The notes under the pieces are model-generated. The model was not told where the DNA came from. It saw only the letters and a program-made list of their open reading frames with translations, and searched no databases. A DNA stretch of 64,000 nt, from contig CALJHC010000010.1 of NCBI GenBank assembly GCA_938075415.1, positions 1 through 64,000 of the forward strand. The letters are read 5' to 3'. This stretch comes from an uncultured Rubripirellula sp. Lineage in GTDB: Bacteria > Planctomycetota > Planctomycetia > Pirellulales > Pirellulaceae. Both the position numbers and the translations under genes were made by a program. Positions 25,530 to 34,445 of this stretch are shown piece after piece (positions within the stretch are counted from its first letter, which is position 1; every line of letters begins with the position of its first letter).

Positions 25530-26750
25530 GTGAATATTGACAAGTCGTTGTTGCGAGAAAACCAAACGCAACACGAACTGATCGACTTTGGTGAAGGCCG
25601 TAAATTGGAAAGCTTCGCCGGCTATGTCGTGGATCGACCGTCACCGGCGGCTAGAGGGTCTCGACGTCAACAGAAGGAAGCATGGCGTCACGTGGATGCA
25701 TGTTATGACGAGAAGCAGAGGAAGTGGCGATTCGATCGACCTTGCCCGAGTGATCTGTTGATTGACTGTGGCACATTCAACATGCCAGTTCGCCCCACGC
25801 CTTACGGTCACCTGGGTCTTTTTCCCGAGCAGGCATCCAATTGGCGATGGCTGAACAGTCGAGCGAAGCAATGTTGTCGAGGCCACCTTTCGGCCGAGGG
25901 GGATACCTTGGTGTCCCAACCCATCCATCCGCCCGGCTTCGAATCCTGCCGCGAAGGCCAGTCAAGGGATTCGAAACCAACCGATGGCACGACAGCCAGT
26001 GCGGAGGCGGTTTTCGCTGAACCCCGAAACGCTGAACCCCGAAACCGCGAAGGCAAAACCAGCGAAGGCGGCTCGAGGCAGGAGTCTTTCAGGCAGGAGT
26101 CTTTGAGCCCAGATTCTTTGAGCCCAGATTCTTTGAACCCAGATTCTTTGAACCGGGATTCACTCAACAGTGGTCAGATTGTCCATGATTCGGCGGATCA
26201 AGGGGCCCCGTTCCAGAATCGGCCTTGGGGGTTGAACTTGTTTGGCTACACCGGTGCTTCCACACTTGCCATGGTCTCGGGTGGCATGGCCGTCTCTCAT
26301 GTTGACGCTGCCAAGCCCAATGTTCAGGCGTGCCGCGTTGCGGCGTCAGCCAATGGCTGGCAAGCCTCGCCAGTTCGCTATCTGGTGGATGATGCGTTAA
26401 AGTTTGCTCGTCGTGAGGTTCGTCGGAAACGCAAGTATGAGATGATCGTTCTTGATCCACCTGCATATGGCCATTCGCCCGCTGGCAAGGCTTGGCGACT
26501 CGAACGAGACCTCTGGCCTCTGTTGGATTCATGCGTTGATTTGCTTTCCGATTCATTCTCTTTGCTGATTACGGGTCACTCGCCCGAGGTGGGGCCGGAT
26601 GAGGTAATTGATTACCTGAGCGGCAAACAAGGGTTGACCAAGATTGACCCCGGTTTGGATATTAAGATCGAGTCGGCGAGATCAGGATTGAAGACCCGAT
26701 CTGGACGATGGCTTGATGCGGGGTTTTCTGTGCGCGTTTGGACGGCATGA
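25530..26750 (+). CDS. Class I SAM-dependent rRNA-methyltransferase-like protein with a repetitive insert
   Basis: A 406-residue protein with a Rossmann methyltransferase core: motif I N-L-F-G-Y-T-G-A-S-T (236-245), the acidic motif V-D-A-A-K (258-262), a D-D-A segment, and the catalytic-loop motif L-D-P-P-A-Y-G-H, as in RlmI/RlmK-type m5C or m7G rRNA methyltransferases. Usual members run straight from F-P-E-Q-x-x-N-W-x-W to motif I. Here about 120 residues (111-232) intervene, including A-E-P-R-N-A-E-P-R-N and a pentapeptide array R-Q-E-S-F / S-P-D-S-L / N-P-D-S-L. The insert comes from 15-bp tandem copies and preserves the frame. GTG start; 13 bp after the DUF6655-like gene. Substrate base not determinable. 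Confidence 0.8.
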   Translation: MNIDKSLLRENQTQHELIDFGEGRKLESFAGYVVDRPSPAARGSRRQQKEAWRHVDACYDEKQRKWRFDRPCPSDLLIDCGTFNMPVRPTPYGHLGLFPEQASNWRWLNSRAKQCCRGHLSAEGDTLVSQPIHPPGFESCREGQSRDSKPTDGTTASAEAVFAEPRNAEPRNREGKTSEGGSRQESFRQESLSPDSLSPDSLNPDSLNRDSLNSGQIVHDSADQGAPFQNRPWGLNLFGYTGASTLAMVSGGMAVSHVDAAKPNVQACRVAASANGWQASPVRYLVDDALKFARREVRRKRKYEMIVLDPPAYGHSPAGKAWRLERDLWPLLDSCVDLLSDSFSLLITGHSPEVGPDEVIDYLSGKQGLTKIDPGLDIKIESARSGLKTRSGRWLDAGFSVRVWTA

Positions 26751-26802
26751 GGTGGATGTCGCCTGTGATGACTGGTTGAATCGGTTTTCGGTTTGAAGAT
26801 TA

Positions 26803-26882
26803 CTGGGCCATCGAGTCTTAAGCTGGGCCATCACAAGTTAAGCTGGGCCATCATAAGTTAAGCTGGGCCATCAAGGGTTGAT
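26803..26882 (+). repeat. 20-bp tandem array, four copies
   Basis: Four adjacent 20-bp units related to CTGGGCCATCACAAGTTAAG; the middle two differ by one base and the outer two are more diverged. It lies in the spacer between the methyltransferase-like gene and larE. Confidence 0.92.
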
Positions 26883-26977
26883 CAGGGGCCTCTTGGAGTG
26901 ATCTGAGATCTTGCCCGATGTCGTTTCGCTAAGCTGGTTTTCTCAGCGGCCATTCCTATTAGCAAGATATTAGTTCA

Positions 26978-28054
26978 GTGACTTTGCAGCAGAACAATGA
27001 CAATCACGAGGTAGGCGCCATGGATGCGGAACAGGGCGATGCAAGGCATCCGCAGTCGGGAGAGGTCGTTGGTTGGAGCTTGATCGATGGCCACCGGGGT
27101 GGGCAAAATGCGGCAGGCATTGAGGGCAGTGATCTTGTGAATGAATCCCGATTAACCGAAACCAGTCTGGCTGATGCGGACAGATTGATTGCTTATCTCG
27201 CCGATCATCCACGGTTAGTTGTCGCGTTCTCAGGGGGTGTCGACAGTAGCGTCGTTTTGGCTGCCGCTTTACGAGCGAGGCTTGAGCATGTCGTCGCAAT
27301 GACGGCTAGTTCAGAGAGTGTGGCCCGGTGGCAGTTGGAGCTGTCGAAGCAAATTGCCGCCCATTTGCAGGTCGAGCATTGGGTGTCACAAACTTCCGAA
27401 GTAAGCCGTTTGGAGTATCAACGCAATGATCGCCAACGATGTTACTTTTGTAAGCAAACGCTCTACACGACAATTGAAGCTGAAGTGAAACGCCGTTTGG
27501 GAGATCGAATGGACACCTATTCAGTCGCCTCAGGGACCAATGCGGATGATTTGGGGGATTACCGACCCGGGATCGAGGCCGGTCGGGAGCAGGGGGTTTT
27601 GACCCCTTTGGCGGATCTTGGAATTGGCAAGGAGCGGGTGAGGGAATTGGCGCAGCAATGGGGCCTGCCGAATCATGATTTACCCGCATCTCCCTGTTTG
27701 GCCAGCCGAATTGCCTACGGGGTGGAGGTAACTTCAGACCGATTGGATCGGGTGGAACGAGCCGAGAAATGGCTTTATCAACGAGGTTTTCGTGAGTTTC
27801 GGGTTCGGTTGCACGCGGAGGAGCTTGCCAGAATCGAGGTTGGAAAATCCGAGCAGACGCGTTTGTGTGAGCTTGATTCGGAGGGTGGGCTGACGAAACA
27901 TTTTCGCCAGTTGGGGTTTCAGTTTGTAACCCTCGATCTCGAGGGGTTTCGCAGTGGAAGTCTGAATCGAACGCTGGTTTCGATTGATATACCCGTTGAA
28001 GATAACGCAGAAGATAACGTTGGAAATGCAGATCACGACGTCCAAACTTCCTGA
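26978..28054 (+). CDS. larE: ATP-dependent sacrificial sulfur transferase LarE
   Basis: A 358-residue PP-loop ATP pyrophosphatase. In the lactate racemase cofactor pathway, LarE adenylylates and sulfurates pyridinium dicarboxylate mononucleotide to build the nickel-pincer nucleotide. Seen: PP-loop S-G-G-V-D-S-S (85-91); C155 and C158 in R-C-Y-F-C-K; C240 in P-C-L-A-S-R, matching the sulfur-donating cysteine. The three-cysteine set resembles LarE versions that may hold an iron-sulfur cluster, and so recycle sulfur rather than sacrifice their own; this is inference. The N-terminus carries an unusual 60-residue extension. GTG 26978 is used; ATG 27020 is an alternative. larB and larC are not nearby. 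Confidence 0.9.
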   Translation: MTLQQNNDNHEVGAMDAEQGDARHPQSGEVVGWSLIDGHRGGQNAAGIEGSDLVNESRLTETSLADADRLIAYLADHPRLVVAFSGGVDSSVVLAAALRARLEHVVAMTASSESVARWQLELSKQIAAHLQVEHWVSQTSEVSRLEYQRNDRQRCYFCKQTLYTTIEAEVKRRLGDRMDTYSVASGTNADDLGDYRPGIEAGREQGVLTPLADLGIGKERVRELAQQWGLPNHDLPASPCLASRIAYGVEVTSDRLDRVERAEKWLYQRGFREFRVRLHAEELARIEVGKSEQTRLCELDSEGGLTKHFRQLGFQFVTLDLEGFRSGSLNRTLVSIDIPVEDNAEDNVGNADHDVQTS

Positions 28055-28252
28055 TGCTCTCATGGAGAAGTTGTCCGTATCGATACCGGTTCTATCTCGT
28101 TAACTCAGAATGTTGTCGCTTTCCGGACCGATTTCTGTTGATCTGTTGGCAAACGTCACCGTTTTGAAATGATGAACGACATAAAAAACGAAGACAAAAA
28201 TGAGAAATCTGTTAGATTACATCTCAACGTTGGAGCCTGAAAAGATGCTCTG

Positions 28253-29989
28253 ATGACATGGTTTGATTGGCAGATGCAAGGACTGGTTGCCGAGAGAGTC
28301 AGCGGATCCCCAAAGTTCCAACAGGAAACTAATCTTTTGACCGAAGATAAATCCAAACAGCAGCCGACCGAATCGACCGGAGGCGTTGCTGGCGATGTCG
28401 AATCTCGAGTGGGTCGCGAAAAGACGGAGGTGAAGGGCTTGGTGGATTCGAATCAAACACCACTGGGAATTGAGCCTGCGATCGAATTGGCCTCAGCATC
28501 TTTGATCGGTAGCCGCGTTGGTGACTATCAGGTGATGCGAAAGCTTGGACGCGGCGGAATGGCCGATGTTTATGCGGCACGACAATTATCGCTGGGACGT
28601 GATGTCGCGTTGAAGGTTCTTCGCCCTGAGTATGCTCGAGACAAAGACTATGTTGAGCGATTTCGAAGAGAGGCAAGAGCCGCAGCGAAGCTGAACCATC
28701 CCAACATCGTGCAAGTGCATGACGTGGGTAGTGTGGATTCACTTTATTATATCTCTCAAGAGTTAATCGATGGTGGTAACCTGCGACAGCGACTCGAGGA
28801 GAACGGCGCGATTGGTGCCGATGAGGCGATCGAATTGCTGGTCGGTATTGCGTCTGCTTTGGAGCTAGCTGCCGAAGCAGGGATCACACACCGAGATATC
28901 AAGCCAGAAAATATCATGCGAACGGCGCGTGGAATCATCAAGGTTGCTGATTTTGGATTGGCTCGAATTCGAACCGGCATGTCCAACTCGCAGACAAGTT
29001 TGACTCAGGCAGGGTTAACTTTGGGGACACCTCGCTACATGAGTCCGGAGCAAGTTCAGGGTCACTCTGTAGACGCCAGAAGTGATCTCTACTCACTCGG
29101 TGTGACGATGTACCATTTACTTGCCGGTCGCCCTCCTTTTGAGGCGGAAGATCCCCTGGCCTTGGCCCTGATGCATCTTCAGGAAACGCCCACACCCTTG
29201 GACCGTGCAAGAGCAAAGCGAGCTCCTGACGGCCAGCCTGATCTTCCCGAGTGGCTGATTGCTGTGGTTGCTCGACTGATGAATAAAGCGGCACAGGACC
29301 GTTTTCAGTCCCCCAGCGAACTGCTCGATGCGGTTCACAATGAGGCTGCGATTTCCACGATCGGGGGCTTGGGGGTTGGCACCGCTGCGGCAACGATTCG
29401 TTTGCAACGAGCTGCCGACCAGGCCCGAAGTGCGATGTATCGTCGTGGGGTGCGTCTCGCTTTATCGGTGCTGGTGCCCCTCATACTGACGCTTTATGCG
29501 GGCTGGAAATTTCAGGCACTCGCGGGTCCAACCGTATCGAACCTGCTTAGCCCCGAGACGGTTACGCCGGAAGAAACGGTGCAGGAACAGTTTCTGATCG
29601 CCGTTGATCGAAATGATGAAGCCGGTTGGCGAGCGGTTGCTGAGTACTTTCCAGCGGAATCGAGCACCACCAATGCCGGTTATTACGCAAAGTCGAAAAT
29701 GCAGTTGGCTGCGATGTTTAACTCGCAGGGAAGAAATGAAGAGGCGGATCAAGAGCTGAGTGAATTGCTGCGGCACCCTTCCCTTGACTCGGTTTACCGA
29801 ACGATTGCTTTGGCGCGACGTTGCACCATTCTGGAGGCACTTTCGCGAGTGTCCAAGTTCGAGGAGGTACGTCGAGAACTGCAGTCGGTCTATTCTGAAT
29901 TGAAAATAGAAAACCCCGAGGGACGCATCTATGTGGACCGCGTAATGACCCAGCAAGAAAAGCTGCTGTTGGGTCTGGCTGACTCTTGA
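28253..29989 (+). CDS. Membrane-bound serine/threonine protein kinase
   Basis: A 578-residue Hanks-type kinase. The kinase domain spans about 92-360 with the Gly-rich loop L-G-R-G-G-M-A-D-V (98-106), the ATP lysine K121 (A-L-K-V-L), the catalytic loop H-R-D215-I-K-P-E-N, the D-F-G motif (233-235) and the G-T-P-R-Y-M-S-P-E activation segment. One transmembrane helix (about 405-422) follows, then an extracytoplasmic C-terminal part with TPR-like helices. It phosphorylates Ser/Thr of unknown targets in response to a signal, probably sensed outside. An N-terminal, low-complexity, Thr/Glu-rich region of about 80 residues precedes the kinase. No phosphatase gene is adjacent. Confidence 0.95.
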   Translation: MTWFDWQMQGLVAERVSGSPKFQQETNLLTEDKSKQQPTESTGGVAGDVESRVGREKTEVKGLVDSNQTPLGIEPAIELASASLIGSRVGDYQVMRKLGRGGMADVYAARQLSLGRDVALKVLRPEYARDKDYVERFRREARAAAKLNHPNIVQVHDVGSVDSLYYISQELIDGGNLRQRLEENGAIGADEAIELLVGIASALELAAEAGITHRDIKPENIMRTARGIIKVADFGLARIRTGMSNSQTSLTQAGLTLGTPRYMSPEQVQGHSVDARSDLYSLGVTMYHLLAGRPPFEAEDPLALALMHLQETPTPLDRARAKRAPDGQPDLPEWLIAVVARLMNKAAQDRFQSPSELLDAVHNEAAISTIGGLGVGTAAATIRLQRAADQARSAMYRRGVRLALSVLVPLILTLYAGWKFQALAGPTVSNLLSPETVTPEETVQEQFLIAVDRNDEAGWRAVAEYFPAESSTTNAGYYAKSKMQLAAMFNSQGRNEEADQELSELLRHPSLDSVYRTIALARRCTILEALSRVSKFEEVRRELQSVYSELKIENPEGRIYVDRVMTQQEKLLLGLADS

Positions 29990-30104
29990 TTGTCATTGCG
30001 GTCTAACATGAAGCCGGTTCGGTTTCGAGATAGGGCAGGCCCCTCAGATTATCTCAATGGTTGAGAACCTGATGCTGTGTCTGTGGGTGAAAATTTGATG
30101 CCGC

Positions 30105-31134
30105 CGCGTCGTGATGATCCAGTTGGGAGTATCGTGATTTTGGGTGAGTTGAAGCGTTGGCATCGCGGCCCTCTAGCCTGTGACGGAACCCTCGCCAACG
30201 AACTCGATCGATAGCCCAACCCGTTTGCAGACGACCAACTGCGGGTTGACCTGACCGAGGAAGGCGGGCGGTTGTTTTCTGTACCTGGTTGCTTCGCGGT
30301 TGACGGAAATGCGAGCGACACACCTGCGAGATCTGCACAACATGGGGATCGGATTTCGCATCCAGATGTGGTCGGTCCATGGATCTTTGGGGTGCATTTC
30401 TACGTCGGGGATGAGATTGCTTTGGACGGTGGTGGGCAGACCCATTGATGGCTGAGCAGCCTGACAGGGCAAGTGGTGGTGAACGAATCGGACAAGATGG
30501 GGCGTGACTTGAGAGCACAGGTGGAATTTGATGATGTTGGTGCGTGATACCTTCGGTTTGACGGTTCGGAGCGACCATTCTCGCAATTCGGCGCCGACGC
30601 TCCCGAGACACGTCCGGTGCATGAAGATTGTGACGGCACCGTTGCGATAAAGCCCCGAACGGTGCCATTGAAACGCTGGGGACCGAATGTCAGAGACAGG
30701 AAGGTTGGTGTTCCAAAATGGGGCAGCTTAAAGGGTAAGGGCTTGGTGGGTGCGATTAATGATTCCTCATCCAAGGCCTGCAACGCGTTCTCTTTTGTGA
30801 CTCTCAATGCCGACGGTGATGGAGACATGGTTTGGCCATTTGTGCAACGTGATGAACCGGTTGGTAACCCAGAGCATGGCAACCACGTGTACTGGTTTGC
30901 GAAGGGGGGAAGGTTTACCTGATTCACCTGCCCGACGGGTGTATCCGTCAATCTGGACCTCGCTGACGACATGGGAATCTATTTAGTTGACTGTTATGAC
31001 CCAATGGCTCGTATGACCGAAGAAAAAGGGGCCGGCTTCAACTTGGCGATTTGGCGAGGGGTAATGCTGATGGAACGATCAGAACGGGCTTGCCATCCTC
31101 AAGGGTCCAAAAGGATTGGCTGGTTATTTTGTGA
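30105..31134 (+). pseudogene. Remnant of a DUF5060 / collagen-binding-domain glycoside-hydrolase-like protein
   Basis: On the plus strand one frame reads as a DUF5060 protein for over 800 bp: G-E-L-K-R-W-H, N-P-F-A-D, V-P-G-C-F-A-V-D-G-N-A, Y-L-R-F-D-G, G-A-D-A-P-E, G-K-G-L-V-G-A-I-N and N-A-F-S-F-V-T-L-N. That frame is broken by TAG 30212-30214, TGA 30446-30448, TGA 30545-30547 and TGA 30920-30922. It then jumps from the N-terminal part (ending W-P-F-V-Q-R-D-E) directly to a putative collagen-binding C-terminal domain (F-A-K-G-G, L-H-L-P-D-G, V-N-L-D-L-A, C-Y-D-P, and a final K-D-W-L-V-I-L in another frame). The catalytic barrel that should lie between is gone. Recognition is from memory of the family. 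No intact copy is in the window. Confidence 0.8.
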
Positions 31135-31807
31135 AAAGTGAACCCCCACCGCTTTTTCAGGCGATCAAGATTCGGCCAGTGGGAGGTCGCATCTCGAAGG
31201 TGTTTTCCGGGTCCGAGATTGATCGTGGTTTCCTAGGCCTTGGTTTGGACCTTTCTCGGTGGTGACTCTATTTTCTTTCGTCTGACGCGCCGTTTTCTTT
31301 TGCTGCTGTTCAGCATTTGGCATCGTTTTGCTAATCTGTGATGACTGGCAGCCAGCTTGCTTGTTACCCAAGAATTGGGGGTTGGTTGGTTTTGGCATCG
31401 CTTTTTCGGTCGTGTGGATTGGAAAAAGTCTGGGGCTCGAAGAAAGTCGGGTGCCTGAATATGGTTGGATCCAGCGTTTTGGACCGTCTGATTCCTACGA
31501 GCATTCGTCCATTTCTGCGATCAATTCGCATTGATCTGGGCCATCACCCGTTGGATCATCAATCGTTTGAATCTTGGCGGAATTGGTGTGTCAGGAGGTT
31601 GTGTCAGGGGGGTGTGTCAGGGGGTGCCAAGCATTTCCGGCAGCGATGGTGGGACGGATTCTCAGCACCGGCAGCCTTGGTGGCGTTATGATATTGGAGG
31701 CAATTGCGGAACTTAGGTCGGTCGTTGAATGCCGCCTGAGGGCTCCACTGTTGCGAATTTTAGTACGGTTGTTCTTTTTTTCTTATCGAATTTGAACTGT
31801 GGGCGTG
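31135..31807. other. Spacer with a 13-bp array
   Basis: About 670 bp between the pseudogene and the secreted propeller gene. It holds a 13-bp tandem array at 31587-31625. I find no supported gene; it could include further remnants of decayed sequence. Confidence 0.4.
31587..31625 (+). repeat. 13-bp tandem array, three copies
   Basis: Three contiguous units related to TGTGTCAGGGGGT, differing at two positions. G-rich on the plus strand. Confidence 0.9.
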
Positions 31808-32686
31808 ATGAAACATATTGGTTTTCTAACGGAGTTGTCGGGAACTGCAAATCCTCTTTTTCGAGGTTTGTGCATCGCCGCTTTAACGCTCTCAGCCCTT
31901 TCCACGGGCCAATGCCAAGAGGAAGCGGGTGGTGAGCAACCGGCCTATCCGAAGGCAGTGACAACCAGTGGTGAGAAAATTTATGTGGTGGACTTAGACC
32001 TTCCCGGTGTGTGGGAAGTGGGTGAGGAGCGAAAGCTTTTCGTCAAAGGTTCGAAGTTCTTAAGAAAGCCGATGAACCGTCCTCACTGTGCAACGCCGCA
32101 TCCATCGGGCGGTATTCTTGTTGGGGATTCGGCCACGCGTGAGGTCTACTGGATTGAGAAGGCTGGTGCTGATCCCAAACCCCTGACCAATGGCTACATC
32201 GGAATTCCGATGGCTTTGGCTGTCGATCCTACCGGGAAATTCGTCTTTGTCGGCGATGCGGAAAAACGGGCGACGTTTCGGCTATCGATTGAAGGCGGAA
32301 AATGTGAACTGGTTGCTCGCGTCAACGCGAGGGGTTTTGCGTTTGACAACGACGGCAAGTTGCTGGCCGTCACACCCGATGCTGAGGCGATCCAGCGGAT
32401 TGATACCGAGACCGGGGATGTCGAAACCTTGGTGGGTGGTCGGCCTTATCAATTTCCCAACTCGCTCTGTTGGGCTGGTGATCAAGGGTTTGTGACAGAC
32501 ACTTACGATAACTCAGTTTGGCGATTCACCGCCGACGGCAAGACAGAGAGATGGCATCAAGGTGCGCCCTTGCAGCGTCCCGTAGGAATTGCAACCTCGG
32601 GAACTTCGCTGTTTGTTGCAGATCCGAAGCAAAAGCAGATCTTTGAATTCAACCTTGAAACCAAGGAATCCACGCCTCGAATGTAG
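31808..32686 (+). CDS. Exported SMP-30/NHL-like beta-propeller protein
   Basis: A 292-residue exported protein from ATG 31808 (an in-frame GTG lies three codons upstream). The N-terminal segment (hydrophobic about 20-35, ending S-T-G-Q-C-Q) looks like a signal peptide. The rest is a six-bladed-type propeller with recurring motifs: P-S-G-G-I-L-V-G-D-S, D-P-T-G-K-F-V-F-V-G-D, F-D-N-D-G-K-L-L-A-V and V-G-I-A-T-S-G-T-S-L-F-V-A-D. These match SMP-30/gluconolactonase-like and NHL propellers. No conserved metal ligands can be assigned with confidence, so a lactonase activity is not claimed. The divergent-convergent setting gives no operon partner. Confidence 0.75.
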   Translation: MKHIGFLTELSGTANPLFRGLCIAALTLSALSTGQCQEEAGGEQPAYPKAVTTSGEKIYVVDLDLPGVWEVGEERKLFVKGSKFLRKPMNRPHCATPHPSGGILVGDSATREVYWIEKAGADPKPLTNGYIGIPMALAVDPTGKFVFVGDAEKRATFRLSIEGGKCELVARVNARGFAFDNDGKLLAVTPDAEAIQRIDTETGDVETLVGGRPYQFPNSLCWAGDQGFVTDTYDNSVWRFTADGKTERWHQGAPLQRPVGIATSGTSLFVADPKQKQIFEFNLETKESTPRM

Positions 32687-32827
32687 AGTGTTCATTTGTG
32701 GGAGATGGAAATTTCTCACTCCGTTGACATGATCGGATGCGGAGACGGTTTACCAGCTTCAACGGATTACTTCTGCAAGTTCACTCCACGCTGCTTGCTC
32801 TTTCGATGACGCTTCATCGCCGCAGAA

Positions 32828-34153
32828 CTAAACGGTCCAGTCTCGGGAAGCCCTCACGCTAAGGTGATTGGCGGCGGGCTCGTTGAACTGCGTTGATTTT
32901 GGATCCAGTTGCAGTGGGCGGTTGAGAATCCAGGCCGCAGCGGCAGCATGGCAGGCGGTGTGTGATTGTCTCATCACTTCAGCATTGGCGACGGTGGCTC
33001 GTCGAGTGCGAATGCAGTCAAAGAAGTCTCGGGCATGTGCCGAGACATCGAGTCCCCGAACTCGCTGGCTGGCTTTTGGAAGTTCGCGTTGCAGCTTGGA
33101 GTTGCTGACAACAATTTCGCCGCTGTCGCCTGTTTCAACCCAGCCGTCTTCGCCGATAAACCGGATCGGGCAGGTGCCAAGACGGGTGATGTAGTGTGGC
33201 GAGCGATCGCCGAACGGGTCATCAAGGAAGTCGACAATCAGCTCGACTCCGTTGGCGTAACGGCAGACGATTCGATCTTTCTGGGGTTCGTACGCCACGG
33301 GCATTGTTCCATCAGCTTGATTGGCCCACTGGCATAGGTCCAGTGTATGGGCGCCCCAATCCAATAGCCTCGCCCCAGAATCAAAATCCCACTGACCACG
33401 CCAGCGTCCGGCCACGTATTGTTGGTTGAAGGGCCGCCAAGGAGCGGGACCAAGCCACAGGTTCCAATCAACCTGATCGGGCGTTGGGAGGGGCTCGGTT
33501 GGAAGCCAGGTGTTTTCCATGACGGGTCGGTAAACCGACGCGTGCATGGTTTGCAGTCTTCCGAGCTTACCTTGGTGGATTAGTTGAACGGCTAGTTGAA
33601 AGTTAGGCACGCTGCGTCGTTGAGTCCCCGCTTGGAAAACTCTTTTTTCCTTCGTGATGGTGTTTGCCAAGGTTTGGCATCGCTCAATGGTGATACCACA
33701 GGGCTTCTCGCTGTAGACGTCTTTGCCCGCTTGGGCGGCAAGAATGGATGCATCAGCGTGCCATCGGTCGCCGGTCGCAATGAGCACGGCGTCGATATCA
33801 GGGCGTGCCAAAAGGTCTCGGAAATCGCGATACAAAACGCAGTCCTGATTATCGTAATGGTCATCAACGAGTTTCTTTCCCGCTTGCCTTCGGGACTCTT
33901 GGACGTCAGCGATGGCAACGCATTGAATGTCTTGGAAGTTGAGCATTGCTTTGAGGTCATAGGTGCAGCGGGGGCCGATTCCGACCACGCCCAAGGTAAT
34001 CTTCGAGTTAGGGGCGGTCTGGGCCGCCTGGGTTCTTGCTTGGGTACTGAGCGTTGTCCCCGCGACCACTGAGGCGAGTGAGACGCTGGCGGTTCCTAGG
34101 AAATCGCGTCTTGATGGAGAGGCATCGGTAGCTTTGTTAGGGTTATCGGTCAT
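32828..34153 (-). CDS. Tat-exported Gfo/Idh/MocA family oxidoreductase
   Basis: A 441-residue protein. A twin-arginine signal (S-R-R-D-F-L-G at about 14-20, followed by a hydrophobic stretch) sends the folded, cofactor-loaded enzyme across the membrane. The Rossmann N-terminus shows V-V-G-I-G-P (dinucleotide binding) and the family E-K-P motif (Y-S-E-K-P-C-G), whose lysine contacts the nicotinamide. The C-terminal domain carries the conserved W-D-F-D-S-G-A-R-L-L-D-W-G-A-H and D-L-C-Q-W. Expected NAD(P)-dependent oxidation or reduction of a sugar or sugar derivative. Start at ATG 34153; the frame is open to 34216. Such Tat-exported oxidoreductases are very numerous in planctomycetes. Confidence 0.92.
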   Translation of the reverse strand: MTDNPNKATDASPSRRDFLGTASVSLASVVAGTTLSTQARTQAAQTAPNSKITLGVVGIGPRCTYDLKAMLNFQDIQCVAIADVQESRRQAGKKLVDDHYDNQDCVLYRDFRDLLARPDIDAVLIATGDRWHADASILAAQAGKDVYSEKPCGITIERCQTLANTITKEKRVFQAGTQRRSVPNFQLAVQLIHQGKLGRLQTMHASVYRPVMENTWLPTEPLPTPDQVDWNLWLGPAPWRPFNQQYVAGRWRGQWDFDSGARLLDWGAHTLDLCQWANQADGTMPVAYEPQKDRIVCRYANGVELIVDFLDDPFGDRSPHYITRLGTCPIRFIGEDGWVETGDSGEIVVSNSKLQRELPKASQRVRGLDVSAHARDFFDCIRTRRATVANAEVMRQSHTACHAAAAAWILNRPLQLDPKSTQFNEPAANHLSVRASRDWTV

Positions 34154-34445
34154 GATCTGCCTGTTTCTGTTTCGGTTGATAAAGTGGCTTGCGGTGCCGT
34201 CGCGGACCAGCAGCATTCTATCGCAGGTGGTGCTGGATTTTGTCCGATTGCCGTCTAAATTTTTTGATAGTTTTGACGCGTCCGCCTTGGTGTGCCCGAA
34301 TCTTTCATCGATTCATTTTTTTCAAATGACATGCCCTTTTTCCCTCAGATTTTGACGTCTCCGATATCGACTTTCCTGCAAGCCGTTGTCCTGTTCGCTA
34401 GACTCTAGGATTGATTGGTTGACGGTCGAATTTCGGGGGGGGGTT

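Noticed and set aside
30054..30972. Minus-strand open frames of 149-204 codons
   Set aside because: They are shadows of the plus-strand DUF5060 pseudogene, whose motifs are far more convincing.
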